Shown: one piece after another, positions 11,371 to 24,800 of the stretch
How positions within the stretch are numbered: the stretch's first letter is position 1
How the letters are laid out: every line of letters starts with the position of its first letter
NCBI GenBank assembly: GCA_013365325.1
Contig: JABVXV010000141.1
Span: forward strand, 62,001-126,000
Origin: Dipetalonema caudispina
Taxonomy: Eukaryota > Nematoda > Chromadorea > Rhabditida > Onchocercidae
DNA length: 64,000 bases
Direction of reading: 5' to 3'
The notes under the pieces: model-generated
What the model was told of the DNA's origin: nothing
Seen by the model: only the letters and a program-made list of their open reading frames with translations
Databases searched by the model: none
Made by a program: the position numbers and the translations under genes

Positions 11371-14300
11371 CTATTGTATACTCTTCACATTTGGCAACAG
11401 GTTCTCCCTCCCATACCCTATATCTTTGTATGAAACCAGCCACAGGCTGAATGTTTTGAATTTCAGATCATCACCATCTGCCATCAGTAAAAATAACATT
11501 TAAACAATTTACCTCGCAATTTCGTATTTTCTCCGACATATGGTACAAATGGTGGAAAATTTTTTGGCCTTGTTTCCAGCATTTCGAATAGAGGTGGTGT
11601 TGAAGCCGGCAGCAAATGCTGAAATAGTAATAAATTTTCGATAAAAATCAATGAAGAGAAGAATGAATCCGAGATTAACACTAGAAAATGTTGTGAAAAT
11701 GATTGACTCTATTAGTCATGACTAAACTAAACTAAGATTCATTTAAAGTAGTAACAGCACCGTTCGTAGCCGCTGTGCTAGTTCGTTGTAATCGTCTTCG
11801 GTATGACAGAGAAAGCCAAGTGCCAGCGATGGATCCACCTTGTCGATCTTTGTACTTAGAATGAACGGACAATGATAGGTGCTGTCTTCAAATTCATCAT
11901 TTTTGATCTAAAAAAAATGAATAAACATACGATATATAGAATAAGAATGAATAGAACAGTGAGAAGAAATGACGAAATATCATGAAGAGCTAGAAAGTTA
12001 TGCATAATGACGAAAGACTGAAAGATTTGAACCTTACAAAATATCTTACCTCAACATAACCATCATATTCATCTCTTGTTGTCGTAGTTTCATCTAAATC
12101 CACGAAATCCTGACAGAAATGTGGATCGAGATAAAGTAACTAAAAAAATAGCACCATTTTGAAAGTTACACCTTGAAACTTCGAAATTCTTGAAACTAAC
12201 ACTATGGGTTTTGTGAGCTTCATTTCAAGTTAATACTATTCCATTCACTGATTCAAAAGTTCTCGATAAACTTTATAATTCCCTTCTTCAGCGAAACATC
12301 CACTGATTTCATGACAAATAAATATATGCATCAATAGTTATGACATACATTATTATCTGCAATACCACAAAAGTAAAGTGCATGATTGGGTCGACCGCCA
12401 ATGATGCCAACACATTGTGGCAATTGAAAAAATGCCTGGAAAACTATGAAAATTACTAAAAAACTGGCTTTCACCTTTCCACCTGTATCTTTCACCATCT
12501 CAATTGGTACCACACTATCTGCACAAAACATTATTCTCGCTTAGCTACAAGTCCCTACAACAGACCATACAGTTCTGCAACAGTTTTAAAATCATATCTT
12601 TTCTTAATATACAGCCTAGTTACGACATCTCATCCTTTAACGGAGATATAATTCTCCATTTTACAGATATTTGATGAATGAGAGTATCAAAAAATATAAA
12701 ATGATGCTGTTAGGTGTCTTTGCATCATCTGTCACCTATGGAGGTTAAACTGGATAAAAGGAATCAAAACCTGAATGGCAGGAAAGTAACAACGATTGAC
12801 AGTACTTAAGCCGAGCCTAAGTGGAATGATGATCAGCAATGGTCGCCATTCTTCGCTGATCCCACTGTAACTGCTTATCGAAGATGTTTCACTTCGTGTT
12901 GGAGATCGAGTTGATTCCGGTAATATTTCCGCTTCTGTAAAATTATCTTTGGTTGAGCTATTAGTAATTATAGTTAACTTTATGAAAGCTTCAGTTTCAA
13001 ATATTTTTTATTGTTCCTTTTCAATATGAACGACATGAATGAAACAAGCATTTACCAGCAGGATTAATAGCATCGTGATTATCATTATAATCACTTCCTG
13101 TGTCACGCCGAGATCTATAATAAATCAAAATTTCAACTGGGTAATTTGTGAATAGTCCTAAATGGACAAGATAACATCTTTTAAGCCACAAAGGTCATGT
13201 CTCAAACATTCAGTTTATAGTAACTCTTTAATTCGAAAACTGAATAACACCACGTTTTAAAAATCCCATGCAATGAAAATTTAGAAAAAACCAAATCAGA
13301 AGATTTGTTTGACAAATATATAAAAGTTAAAGTAAGTACCCAGACTTTCGATGAGGAGGTCTAGTAAAAGCCATAGTGCGTATATCGCTCGTTATCAGCA
13401 CATTATCAAGAGCTACATGCACCGTTAGTCGTGACCATTGATCGTATATGACTAATTTTTTCAAAACTTGAGCCGCCGTGTTCGGACCAAACCATTCTCC
13501 GATTTCCTTGCCTTCGGATACTCCCATATGTGCTACAAATAGAACAATTTGATTTCGAAATGTACGAAACACCGACCAAAACCAAACTCTAATTTTAAAT
13601 ATTGAACACAAACAGGAGCTACACAACAATTCATAAACTTTCTAATACTGCTTTATATCAGATCAATTCCAAGCGTAAATCCTTACGGAGTAATTTTAAG
13701 ATGACTTTCGATTGGCAGAAGAATTTATAGCATACAGAAACCAAATTTCAAAGAGTACGATACTCGAAGTTCTAGTCGAATTTCAACTTAGCTGCTGAAT
13801 TCAATAACCATTGTCTAAGTTGCAAGCATAAACAAAAGAACAGCTAAAAGCAATAACTAAAATACCAAAATAAATTGCTCAATTTTACCTATCTGATGTA
13901 TTGAGAAAAGGCAGTTTTTCTTATCCTGAAACATACGCAGGATGCGTTTGTATTCTGCCAGTTTGATATTCCGATCCCAAAGCCAATTACGACCCAGATG
14001 TCGCACTATCAAAACCCGAGCCAACAACATCTGACCACAGCGCAACATACACCCCCAGCCTTGATCAGTCGTTGGCCCAGTGCCACCTATAACAATACTG
14101 AATTGACAATTAATAAAAATAAAAAACACGTAAGAAGATCATAGTATTGGTATGCAAAAACGAATAAAACAATCATACTACGCAAAGACGATAGACACCA
14201 GTTTAAAAGACTTGTCATACAAGCGTTATGTCTGATCATTTAAATATTTTGTAATTTATTTAGTTTTTAATAAAATTGTACTCACGAAACCTAGTACTAA

Positions 14301-15929
14301 TAACTTACCAATGGGTTGAAAATTTTTTCGGTAAGTGAACCATAGTAGCGATGACATAAATTCTTTAATGCGTCCAATATCTAAAATTAGAAAATACACA
14401 AATTAGAAAATACACGAAAGAAATAAATACGGCAAAGAAAAAAAGTACATTACTATACTTACTGTTAGCTCAAAACCAAGTAAGCAAAATTCAAGTTATT
14501 ATTTCAAATACTTTTTATATGAAATGATAATAGCAAGAAAAGAATGGATGAACACAGCTTTTCGAAAGAAAAGTAATCTTCCATTTAATGATAGCTTATT
14601 GTCTCTAAAATAATTTTCGTTTTCTCGATAGTAACAAATATATCCCTACAGATGCTTATATTTCAATCGAAACTGATGTGCAACCTTAAACTTTGATCTA
14701 ATTTGAAAGAAGTTCCACTTTTCCTTAATATTATGGAACAAAAGTGACTTTACGTAATACGACAACAATATTACGACTGATTGAAATAAATGAGGATTTA
14801 GCTAACCTCCTCTCGATGCAAATTTTTCTCCCAAAAGATAAATCGGAAGATTCGAATCAAATAGAGAGTAGTTTTGCGCATCCGAAAAGCCCGGATCCAG
14901 CGTGAGATAAGTTTCCAACATTTTGCTTACTGTAGGCTTCCAATCCGCGAATAATCTCCTGGAAGAACAATTCTCAAAAATTTGCTGAAGATAAAAATCG
15001 GTAGTTTCTGTATTTTTTAAGTCCTTTAATTAGATGCTTCTTTGCTTAAAATTGGTATTCCATTGTATCGCATCTAATTAAATAATGCCTGTATATTAGG
15101 TATATCAAATGGCATTAAACAAATGAAACTTTCAACCAAAAGTCTACAAAAAGAAAATATAGTGATGACATTAAAAAGTTGAAGTAAGGTATACAATATG
15201 CAAAATATGCAATAATCATGCAAAAACGTATTGGACAGTCTAAAAATTGTGATGTGTAAAGTCTACGTAGAATTATCGGCACAAAGCTTATCACGAAAAA
15301 GTAATAGTGGAATTGTAATATGCCTAACATATTGTCATATCTTTCCTTTAGACTTATTAAGAGATAATTAAGGAACTCAGTTTAGGATATTTTGGCCAAA
15401 TTTATCAGATTTTCATATATCAAACCATAACAAATAGGAATAACGTGATATTATCAAGCGTTGTAGTGAAAATAAATGAATTATATGCTATACACATAGC
15501 AGAAAAAAAAAAAAAGAGCACATTTTATGAGAAAATTATAAGCATTTCTGAGAAAATTGCAAAAATAATTTGGCGATAATAACTAAACTGAACACGAATC
15601 ATATGTTTCCTATCTAAAATGACGTAATTCAACCTAATACTCATATTATAATCATGTTATGAAATAATTATGTAAGTAAAACTATCCAATATCATTTCTT
15701 CCTTCCATATTGGGTAAAATTTTTAAAAAAACATTCCATCTTCTAACAATTCCTCCTAATGAAATGAATTGAACAATGATGATGATAGAAGAACGAGGAA
15801 ATATGAATGATAAATATGAGAAGGGAAAAATGATAAAGATGGTAAAGAGAGAGAGAGAGAGAGAGAGGGAAAGACATACTTTGCTTCTTCATGTACTCGC
15901 TCTTTCTTCAGCCTTAGTTCGGCTAACAT
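11371..15929 (-). CDS. atg-4: ATG4 cysteine protease (autophagy)
   Basis: ATG4 trims ATG8/LC3 precursors to expose the C-terminal glycine and later removes ATG8 from membrane lipid; it acts in the cytosol. About twelve exons run from 15929 to 11371. Family motifs in order: WFTYRKNFQPIGGTGP; DQGWGCMLRCGQML with the catalytic cysteine near residue 103 (exon 13889-14086); FSIHQIAHMGVSEGKEIGEW and FGPNTAAQVLKKL (13340-13532); LPQCVGIIGGRPNHALYF (near 12360-12439); YLDPH, holding the catalytic Asp and His (near 12064-12140); and DPSLALGF (11771-11907). The first exon (about 15884-15929, MLAELRLKKERVHEEAK) fits by phase but is less sure. The predicted C-terminus, NVKSIQ, differs from the usual acidic FEIL-type tail. 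Whether it is ATG4.1 or ATG4.2 of nematodes cannot be decided here. Confidence 0.93.
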
Positions 15930-15997
15930 CACCTGATAATGATAAATTGCGTCTGTTGACCATCAAATGTTGCAATCAAAAGTTTTGTTTTGATGCT

Positions 15998-16085
15998 GAA
16001 AAAAAAAAAAAAAAAAAAATGAACAGATTTAATGTATACAACAACAACAACAACAGAAGCATTCGTTGTATTTCACCCATACACA

Positions 16086-16128
<43 letters not shown>

Positions 16129-16300
16129 TACACGTAGCGTAATTCATCATACGTAAGTCTCATATCATGTATTAGTCACGTGGCTTACGCTAAGAAAACG
16201 TCAACAATAATAAAATTCCATTCTAACATTTTCAATGTATTCATTTGCTATGGAGAAAACAAAAAAAAAAAAAAAAAAAAAAACGAAAAAAAAAAAAAAG
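15998..16300. repeat. Simple-sequence cluster: poly-A, CA and poly-A runs
   Basis: A poly-A run lies near 15998-16019, a short CAA run near 16039-16054, a long AC microsatellite at 16080-16127 and two further poly-A runs near 16260-16300. GA microsatellites flank the cluster at about 15846-15869 and 16434-16470. Confidence 0.9.
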
Positions 16301-16525
16301 GAACGGATACGATTGAGTAACATTTCACTCAAATAATACCCTTAAATTTACACAATTCTCTTTGTCTGCTCGTCTAACCTACTCTCTTTTTCATCTATCT
16401 ACTTCTCTTCCTTTCTCACCATCATATTAAAGGAGAGAGAAAGAATGCGAGAGAGAGAGAGAGAGAGAGGGAGAAAGAGAGAAAAGCATTTTGAATGCAA
16501 GAGGTTTGTTCATCTGTTCATTCTT

Positions 16526-16593
16526 ATTTCACGTGAAATTCCTGTTTCAATTATATTTTCATTTTCACGTGAAATTATTTCATTTTCAAGTGA
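16526..16593. promoter_or_regulatory. Paired TCACGTGA palindromes, CLEAR-like E-boxes
   Basis: ATTTCACGTGAAAT (16526-16539) is a perfect 14-base palindrome. TTTCACGTGAAA (16563-16574) is a 12-base one, centred about 36 bases further on. A third weaker copy, TCAAGTGA, lies at 16586-16593. TCACGTGA is the core bound by TFEB/HLH-30-type bHLH factors, which are known to switch on autophagy and lysosome genes. Binding here is inference. Confidence 0.55.
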
Positions 16594-16852
16594 TATCTTT
16601 GATTCTACACGTTTTATTAATTAAATGATTTCATTGATATTCGTTATTTGTAGAGTAAAAATTTTAATTCTTTCTAATTTTAGCTATTAGTAATGAATTA
16701 ATTTTATTTATAGGTTTGATACATTTGTAATTTGGAATTATGAGCACAATAATTGAGAAATGGATAATATTTTTGCTAACATTTTCGAATCCTAAAGGTT
16801 GTTTCAGTCAAAAAAATTGATAATTGTGAAGATTGGACGAATATCAAATTAA

Positions 16853-19800
16853 ATGGTATGTTATGATATGAACCTTTCTTTTTTTTTTTTTGAAATTAAG
16901 AAATAAATTAAAAGAAATGAGTTACTTCCTTTGACCTTTATTACTTTTTTTTTTTGTATGCGTAGAAATGTAAGATTTAAATATAGGGAAAGAAAATTCG
17001 AATTTGGAAATCTGCGATGAATGAAGTTGGGTTGAGTAGTCCAAAATTCATCTTAAAAGTTTTTGCAACATTGAAAAATATTACGAAAGTATTATATTTC
17101 ATGAGATTTGCACAAGTTTTATAAAATAAAATCCATGAAATCTTAAACATTGTCTATTTCAGGCTGTATTGGGTCATCATATACTTGCTTCATTGTTCAT
17201 TTTTTTTTTCTTGACCAAAATTCGCAAGAGATTTTCATTGGTTGAGATTATTCTATGTAACCGGTTAGTCTTTAGTTTTTTAATGGTAGTAAGTTTCTCT
17301 TTGAGTTCCTTTTTGAGATCTTGTATTTCTGGTTCCAACTAAGTTAGTTCAATATTATTTCAAGCTGTTATTTCAAACTCTCATGGCTTTTTAAGCAACA
17401 TTGATCTAATTAGTTACTTATCTCGAGCATGTGTTAAGTTTTTACTTCTACAGTGCAACTTATACTTTTTTCAGAATGTTTCTTTTATATTTTTTACTAA
17501 AATGAAGCTCTTGCTTATCGAGAGAAATATTTCATTCTATTCATGTATATTTTCACATAAATCCTCTTCTCTCTCCTTCCTGTTATTCACTCTTCCTTTT
17601 CTTCATTCCTTTGTAGCTTTCGATAGCACTTCAGAAATTTTCAATTTTTCAGGTTGCAGCGATATTTGCCGCCAACAAATGCTGCTTTAAAACAAGCATT
17701 TCAATCTCATTCTACACGTTCGGTGAAAAATCGAAAGCATAAGCATCGGTAATGTTTGTTTCTTTGATAACAAAATGATTTTCTTAATTTATTATTAAAT
17801 TTGATTTATTTTCGAAAATTTAGCTAACATCCTAATGCTTTCTTTGTTTATGTAGCGATGAAGAATCTGATGCTTTGGTGCCGAAAAAAATGGAATTAGA
17901 TTTAATGTCAATTCCGGTGGATATCGCCGATTTGCAACGTTTACAGTTTTATGAAACATTCATGTGGTCTGCGGAATTCCTTGGCTTTACTTTAGTAAGT
18001 TGAGGTTGCAATGTTTTGACTCTTGTCATGAATGCACTTTGAAACGTATTACGCGATGACTTAACTGAACTCTCTGTAGTGAAAGGGTTAGATATTTCTA
18101 GCTGTGGACACGAAGGGAATAGAAATATACAGTATGATGTCTGCTTCAAGTAAACTTAAATTCAGTTTAATCGAACTATTAATTTTGAAATATCTTTTAT
18201 TTCCGACAATATTGAAATTAACTGTAATTTTCCAGTTCATGGCAATTTCTTTCCTTGCCATTATAGATGAACAAATTCATAAAGAAATTGCTTTATTTAG
18301 GATTTTGTATTGTTTAATAGTAGAAAATTATTAAGCAATACTGTTAATAAAAGTTAGGTGGTTTCTGTAAAAATTCGAGACAGTAGGAAATGGGGTTGCT
18401 CTCCAACACAAAGGTTTTCAACACTACCCCGTTAATGTTATTAAAATCGAACCATAACTGAAAGCAATCAAGGCAGGATCTATGGGTAATAATAAGGTAT
18501 CGAAACGCTTACTACAAATATAGTTATGTTTGTGCACGTATTAAATTAATTCCATAAACTTTCAGGTATCTTATATCACAAGCGAATTCATATGCTTTAT
18601 CTTCCCAAGCAATACAGATTTTAATATTTCCATTATATGGTTACTCCTATCGGTATTCTTCCTACTTCAGGTATTGATTATTTTCTTTCCATCCCTAAAC
18701 TATGAAGAACTGTAATATGGAGATATGAGTTCTAAATTATTTCAGATTAAATGATCTTGATTTTACGGTTTATTGTTTGTCGTGAAAGATAAGCTTGTAA
18801 ATTGGAGCTATTTACCAGAAAAAACTCATTCAATAAATGGAATTATTGAAATTTGTTAGGAAATATTATTTTGAAAAATGTCTTAGTAATGAATTTTCAG
18901 GCACTGACTTTAGTAGCAGCCACTTACTTTACAAGTAATGTTGCCATTGGAGAAAGAAATTTGGTCATTTCAATAGCGTCTTTATTTTTCTTATTCTCAT
19001 TGATATTAATCATGTTCGCGGAACGGCTCTTTGATATGCCCTTAAATGAAGGTAATTTCTTCAACCTTCATGCACGAAAAGACCAAACAAAGGATTCACT
19101 GGTGAAGTTGGAGTCAGAGATTGCAACAGCAGTTATTTCCATTTCAGTAATTTTTTCAATACTTTTCTATAGTTTGAAATTGCTGATTCCAGCATTCGAT
19201 TCGCTGAAGAATGCAACCGCAAAATTTATGGCGGAGAGCCAAGTTCCAGATTATATGTCCCAACATTCGCCACTTCTCTTCTTCATCTCTTTGGCTATCA
19301 TGCTAGCATTTTTTGCTGCTCTGCTTGTTTTTCCCGGTTTTAGATATGCCCGTATGTATTCTGATGTCGTTAAAGGTGCTGAACGACCGCTTGATAGGTA
19401 AGAATTCCTAAATATCCGATCGAAATATTTTTAGTAATATCCTGCAAATAGTAATCATTTCTGCGATCGTACAAGTGTTTTTGGATTTTTTTTTCCTTAA
19501 ATTCTAATCTGATATTGTCAATAGAATTTGAATACATTGATATTTGTGGTATTCGACACTGCTTCAAGTTTGGAAGTTGGTTATAAATAGAGTGGCTGGT
19601 AGATTTTGATGAACAGCAATCTTGCTTCTCTAATAATTTAACAGATTTTCGTTGCCATCATGCTTGCTTTATGAAGAGTGGAAAATTACAATATCGCACT
19701 AATTTGGGAAATGTATTTGCCAGTCTCGTTATTTCTTCATAACTTCATAATTTAAGTGTGGGACAAGTACACAGTTTAGATTAACAGGCAGAGAAAATAC

Positions 19801-21093
19801 TACCTTAAGATCCCAACAGTTATGATTCATCCATTACTGGAAAGATTTATTCTTCAATCAAATTTATGCGATAGATTTCAAATATCACCCAACATTATCC
19901 TTGCTAATTTTTGTCTTCTACACCAAATCAATGATATGAGTAATCATTCCAGGATATTATATCACTTTACTTTTATATCACAGTTTTTGGCATTGTTTTT
20001 ATACTCTCATCCTGCAAAGAACTACCTGGTTTATGGACCTAAACATTTGTAAGTTGTATTTTTTCCTAAAATCCTTCATTTATATCTCACTTATATAAAA
20101 ATGCAAGTTTTTCTTTTTTTTAAAAAAATTATTCTAGGTTTTGACATCTACATTCAGCCTGGATTGCCTTAACTTGTTACCTTTTTCATCACTATACATA
20201 TCATTTTCTATAATATTTTCAGACTGAATGAGTCTCAGATGGATACCGCGCGTATATATATTGTTATTCTAACTGCATTGTTACGCCTTTTCTTATATCG
20301 CCCACATTTGCAATCATTTCTGGATCAGTCTCTGATCACCCTTTCTAAGATTCACCGTGAAAGTGGTTGGATCAAAACATCAGTGCTGCAAATGAAGGTG
20401 AGCTGGATATTTGTGAACTTTCAAATTCCTGGCGGAGTAACCCATTGATGAAGCGAATGGAGGAATTATTTTCTTCTCTAGGAAGTTGTCAATTTTCAAG
20501 TTTTTAGTCCCAATTTTTTCGACATTTCAAATACTCCGATTATTTCACAAAAAACGACCGTCTCCATCTGCCTTTTAGATACAGCGATATTTCTATTTTT
20601 TCAATGTTGCTGCTTTGCACTACTTCGTGCCACCTCTTCTACCTGTGCTTTATGCTCTGATATTGAAGACAACATGTAAGTTTTATAGCAAACTTCTAGA
20701 ATTATAATTTTGAATACTGAGTTAGAATCTCGCGAATCCATAAAGAATGTAAGATATGAAACGGAAAATATAGATTCATCTCTGTATTTTATACTTTTTG
20801 GAATTGAAAATGCTAAATTCTCAATGAAAAAGTACCGATTCGTCACTGGACTTTATATTTTTCTGAATTAATTTAAATTCTCAAATTTAGGCGGTATTTC
20901 ATGGACTGGAGTAAGCCACGAAACTATTCATTCACAGATGCTCTCCACTATTCCTGCAGGTTCATTGCGGGCACTACTAAATGCTACAGTGCACCGAGGA
21001 TTATGGTCAATTTTAATTGTTGCATCACTTGGGACTAACGCAGCTTTCGCTCTAATGGGCCTTATTTATGCTCATCGTTTCGAATGGTCGTAA
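16853..21093 (+). CDS. Transmembrane protein 161 (TMEM161) homologue
   Basis: Ten exons join in phase into 503 residues: 16853-16855 (the ATG alone), 17163-17263, 17653-17748, 17856-17994, 18566-18670, 18901-19397, 19953-20048, 20223-20397, 20579-20675 and 20891-21093. The protein follows vertebrate TMEM161A/B along its length: N-terminal [12 protein letters not shown] and [12 protein letters not shown], then [45 protein letters not shown] and the repeated hydrophobic segments of a multi-pass membrane protein. TMEM161 proteins are integral membrane proteins of uncertain mechanism; work on TMEM161B links it to excitable-tissue function. The start codon ends exactly at a GTATGT donor. A TTTCAG at 16802-16807 could take a spliced leader. 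It diverges from ATG4. Confidence 0.9.
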
Positions 21094-21866
21094 TACTAAT
21101 GTTCAATATGAATACTTGGTTGATATGAGCGTTTCTGTTATTTTCTATATTGAACCAAAGTTTTTTGTCATAGTGCTAGATTTCAGTATGTATTGTAGTA
21201 CCTTCAGAAATACCATCAAGTAATATTTGTATGATTTACGACATCAGCAATTATTCCATCTCAACTATTTCAATATCAATTCCGAATTTAATTCAAGCTG
21301 CAGAGCCTATAATGACCTCGTTTGTTAATCCAACATGTCCTTATTATATTTATTATTCATCCACTTTGGAGATTTCATCTGACATATGTAACTTTTACGG
21401 GAACATTTCAATATTTGCCGTAAATTTCAATTGTTTCATTTATCGGCTTTCTTTCGATTAGGTCTGCGTTCTATTGTTTTTGCCTATGTTTAGTTTTTTG
21501 TTATGATCTTACAACTTTAGGTACAATATCGATTTTATAGTTTTATAATTATTATTGCATTAAGATAATAGTGATCATTATTTGATACGGGTTAGAGCTA
21601 TTCGTATTAAAAGTGAATTATATCAACTAAATAAAAGGTGCATTTTTATAATCACTTCTTGTTATATTAGTTTTGACATGATGGATCGATGTTCTGCATT
21701 CATTTATTTGAATAAATTTTCAAAGCTATTCTTTGTGGAGGTTTTTTCTTTACTGTTACTTTACCATGCAAAATTTGAGGTTTGATATGTCTTTATTGAA
21801 TCCGAACAACATTTAAGATTTGATCTGTTGGTCTTTGTGTCATATACTGTGCAAATTTAGCTAAAA
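21094..21866. other. Spacer between TMEM161 and EIPR1
   Basis: The two flanking genes have the same orientation. The 770-base spacer carries no convincing gene. An AATAAA-type signal lies near 21628 and a TTTAG, possibly a spliced-leader acceptor, ends just before the EIPR1 start codon. Confidence 0.5.
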
Positions 21867-24800
21867 ATGACAGAAGCACTCTCTTTGATGTATGGAATCG
21901 ATTTGCCAGCACGAAGTATTGTTGGTCTTCCAGCGGAACAAGAAAGAACTTTATTTCTTGTTGGTACCCTCTCGTTAAAGCAGGATAATCAGGTAAATTT
22001 CATATCGTGAAGGAAAAAAGGTTTTAAAGTAACAGGAATTATATGTTAAAAATTGAATCAATGTTATGGCCAAAAGAATTTGTTTCTTTTTAGCTAATAC
22101 CACTTCTGGAGATTCTATTTCTGGTTTTACAAGGTAAATAATTGGGTGTGACCTCTTTTCCAAATGTTTTGGACGAAATCTTTTACTGATATTCTAATAG
22201 CTCATTTTTCTTAGCTGTCCATACAAATAATTTTTACCTTGTTTTTAGTTTCATTTTAGGTCTAACGGTTAGTTTTTTTGAGGTTTGTTTGTTGGAAGTC
22301 GATGATGACTGGCTTCAGATCACCAAGCGGTCATTTAATCATCCTGCTGGTGAAATTTGGTGTATATCAAGTTCACCCATCGATTCGAATGTCATTGCCA
22401 CATGTTATGTTACTTGTAAGTATCTGATCATTATCATTCTTCTAGAACCAGAATATCTGATAATGTTGTTACGAGACGGAAATAGATTAAGAAACAGAAA
22501 AGGTGTAGATTGTTCTTCACGTTACTTAAATAGGTAGCAATGAAATGGCACTGTAAAACAGTGGTTATAGCTGTTAAGAAAAGCAGTTACTGTGTTTGCA
22601 GAGGTTTTAAGAACTAGGCTTTATGAAAAAAGTCAAAATAACCTTTTTAGACATCCACAAGTCTTGGAACATATGTTGATCTGGCAAGTCATCTTTTTCG
22701 TATGCATATTTTTCTAGTCAATTTCTAATTTCCATTTATATTTTTCTGGTAAAAAATATTTTTTTCGGGGATGATACAATACGAAGTGATGTTGGTTTGT
22801 GGAAAATGAATGATGATGAATCAAATCTTGTTGAGCTTGCACAATATATACCCGCTTCGAGAACTGGAAGATGTATTTCGTAAGTTTCAATGTTTTCATT
22901 ACAAAGGAAAATGATGGTTCTTATTAAATCTTTAAGTAAATTTCACAAAACATTACATGATCAGTAAGATCTTCAAAACTCTCCATCTTTTAATGTAGAG
23001 CATATTTTGATAATTGCACATCGAAGCATCCTTGCATGAATCTCTTGGAAGGCAAATTTCTTATTGCATTCCGTCACATTTAACAGCCATTCCATGATTG
23101 AAAATGATTGAAACGGCTTTGAATATTAATATAAATTTTTTATAACTTTAAATTTCAGTTGAAATTTTCATAAATTTTAAAAATTCCAAACTGCTGGGAA
23201 ACTTGTTTAAAGTTAGATCATATTTAATCATTTACACTCTCAGTTACTATGATCATATATACTTTAGCAGTTTAAATATCCTTCTTCACCACTCCGGCTA
23301 TATAAAATAATAAAATAATTCATTTCAAGAGCTGAATTCCATCCGAGTGGAAACAAGATGGCCATTGCTGTTAATGATTCTGTGTCAATAGCTGATGTCA
23401 CCAACTCACTGAAGGTCTCTTTTGTCTTCTGTTTTTTTTCAAAATTATTTTTTTTTAAATTAGATGGGTTGTTTGATCATGCTTTATATCTTCATCTTTA
23501 ACAGAAGGATTGATCTAGATGCATTGTTCTTGGGCCTTTTGAAAGGGGATATTCTTACTCAAAAATTTCTGAAAAGTTTTCATTTACTCATATTTCCACG
23601 TTTTGCTATTTTTATAACTGGTACCATTCATCAATCGGAAATTCAGATTTTGATTTATCCGATGCCATGAAGTTGCAGACATTCATTTTTAAAGATTTTG
23701 ATATTACAACAACAAGGTTCTTCTCGTTCTAAAAATGTGGAAACATCTGAATTGAAAATTGCTTTTTTATGACTTTCAAAATTCTGGAAAGCGGTCTTAT
23801 ACAAGTTATCTGAATTGATATTGATCAAAATGATTTAGGTAGAAAGTTCTACATCGGTCGATAGTAAAACACCAATAAGCGCGTCAATATGGAATCCCCA
23901 CTCAAATGGAAGTACCTTAGCAGTAGCTTATGATACATCATTGAAAGGAATTGATGTTCGTAGTCTCCAGTAAGTTGGCATTATTCCCTTAAATTTTTTT
24001 ATCAGACATGGCCAGAGGCATCCTTGTGGATTACTTGTATCTCAAGAAAATCTGTGGAATTTCACGATCTCTAAACAAAATCCATTTCCATGTTTTGTAC
24101 ATTTTCCTGATATATTTTAATCCTGTAATGCAAATATTTCGGTAAAAAATCAATTTAAGTTATTGCAGGGAAGCGTTTTGTATTAAACATGTAAATTCAC
24201 CTCGTGTCAGGAATTTGGATTTTAATCCCAATGTGCAGCACATTGTAGCAACTTGTGGCAACGATTTTAGGGTGGTATTGTGGGATATACGAAAGGTGGA
24301 TATGCCTCTGAAAGTTTTACAAGATCATTCGCATTGGTAAGTTTTTATTCCGATATCGGTTTCGTTTTTGAAATGATTAGCTTTTTAGTTTTTACAAATT
24401 CAAGCTTCCTCACTTCGATACATCATCTATGTTTGCTCTTTTGTATATATTGTCAATAAGCATTCAGTAGGTTCCCAGTTTGCATCGATTTCTTAATATT
24501 TTGCGTTTTTGCTACTGCTATGTTGCAATCAATTGTTGTTGTTGTCTAATATGGAAGTGTTTTTCGATACTGAAAAAAAAAAAAAGAATTTGTCGTGCTT
24601 AGAGTAGGGATCATGAAGTAGAACACTGAAATGTTAATTCCATACAGTTATAACTAGCAAAATCGAACTTTACCATCGTTTTAGGGTATGGTGCGTCAAG
24701 TTCAATCCCATTCATGACCAGTTGTTGTTGTCAGCAGGCAGTGATGCTAGATTGTTCCTGAATAGCTTGGAATCTCTTAGCTCTGAATCTATCCATTCCC

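Larger units (their letters stand above)
15930..16852. promoter_or_regulatory. Divergent ATG4/TMEM161 spacer with E-boxes and microsatellites
   Basis: This shared upstream region separates two divergent genes. It holds CACGTG E-boxes at about 16177-16182, 16530-16535 and 16566-16571, two of them as TCACGTGA palindromes, plus long simple repeats. It is the natural place for both promoters. Confidence 0.55.

Noticed and set aside
15776..16156. 126-codon plus frame through the microsatellites
   Set aside because: It consists of translated GA, poly-A and CA repeats, and overlaps the likely first exon of ATG4 on the other strand.
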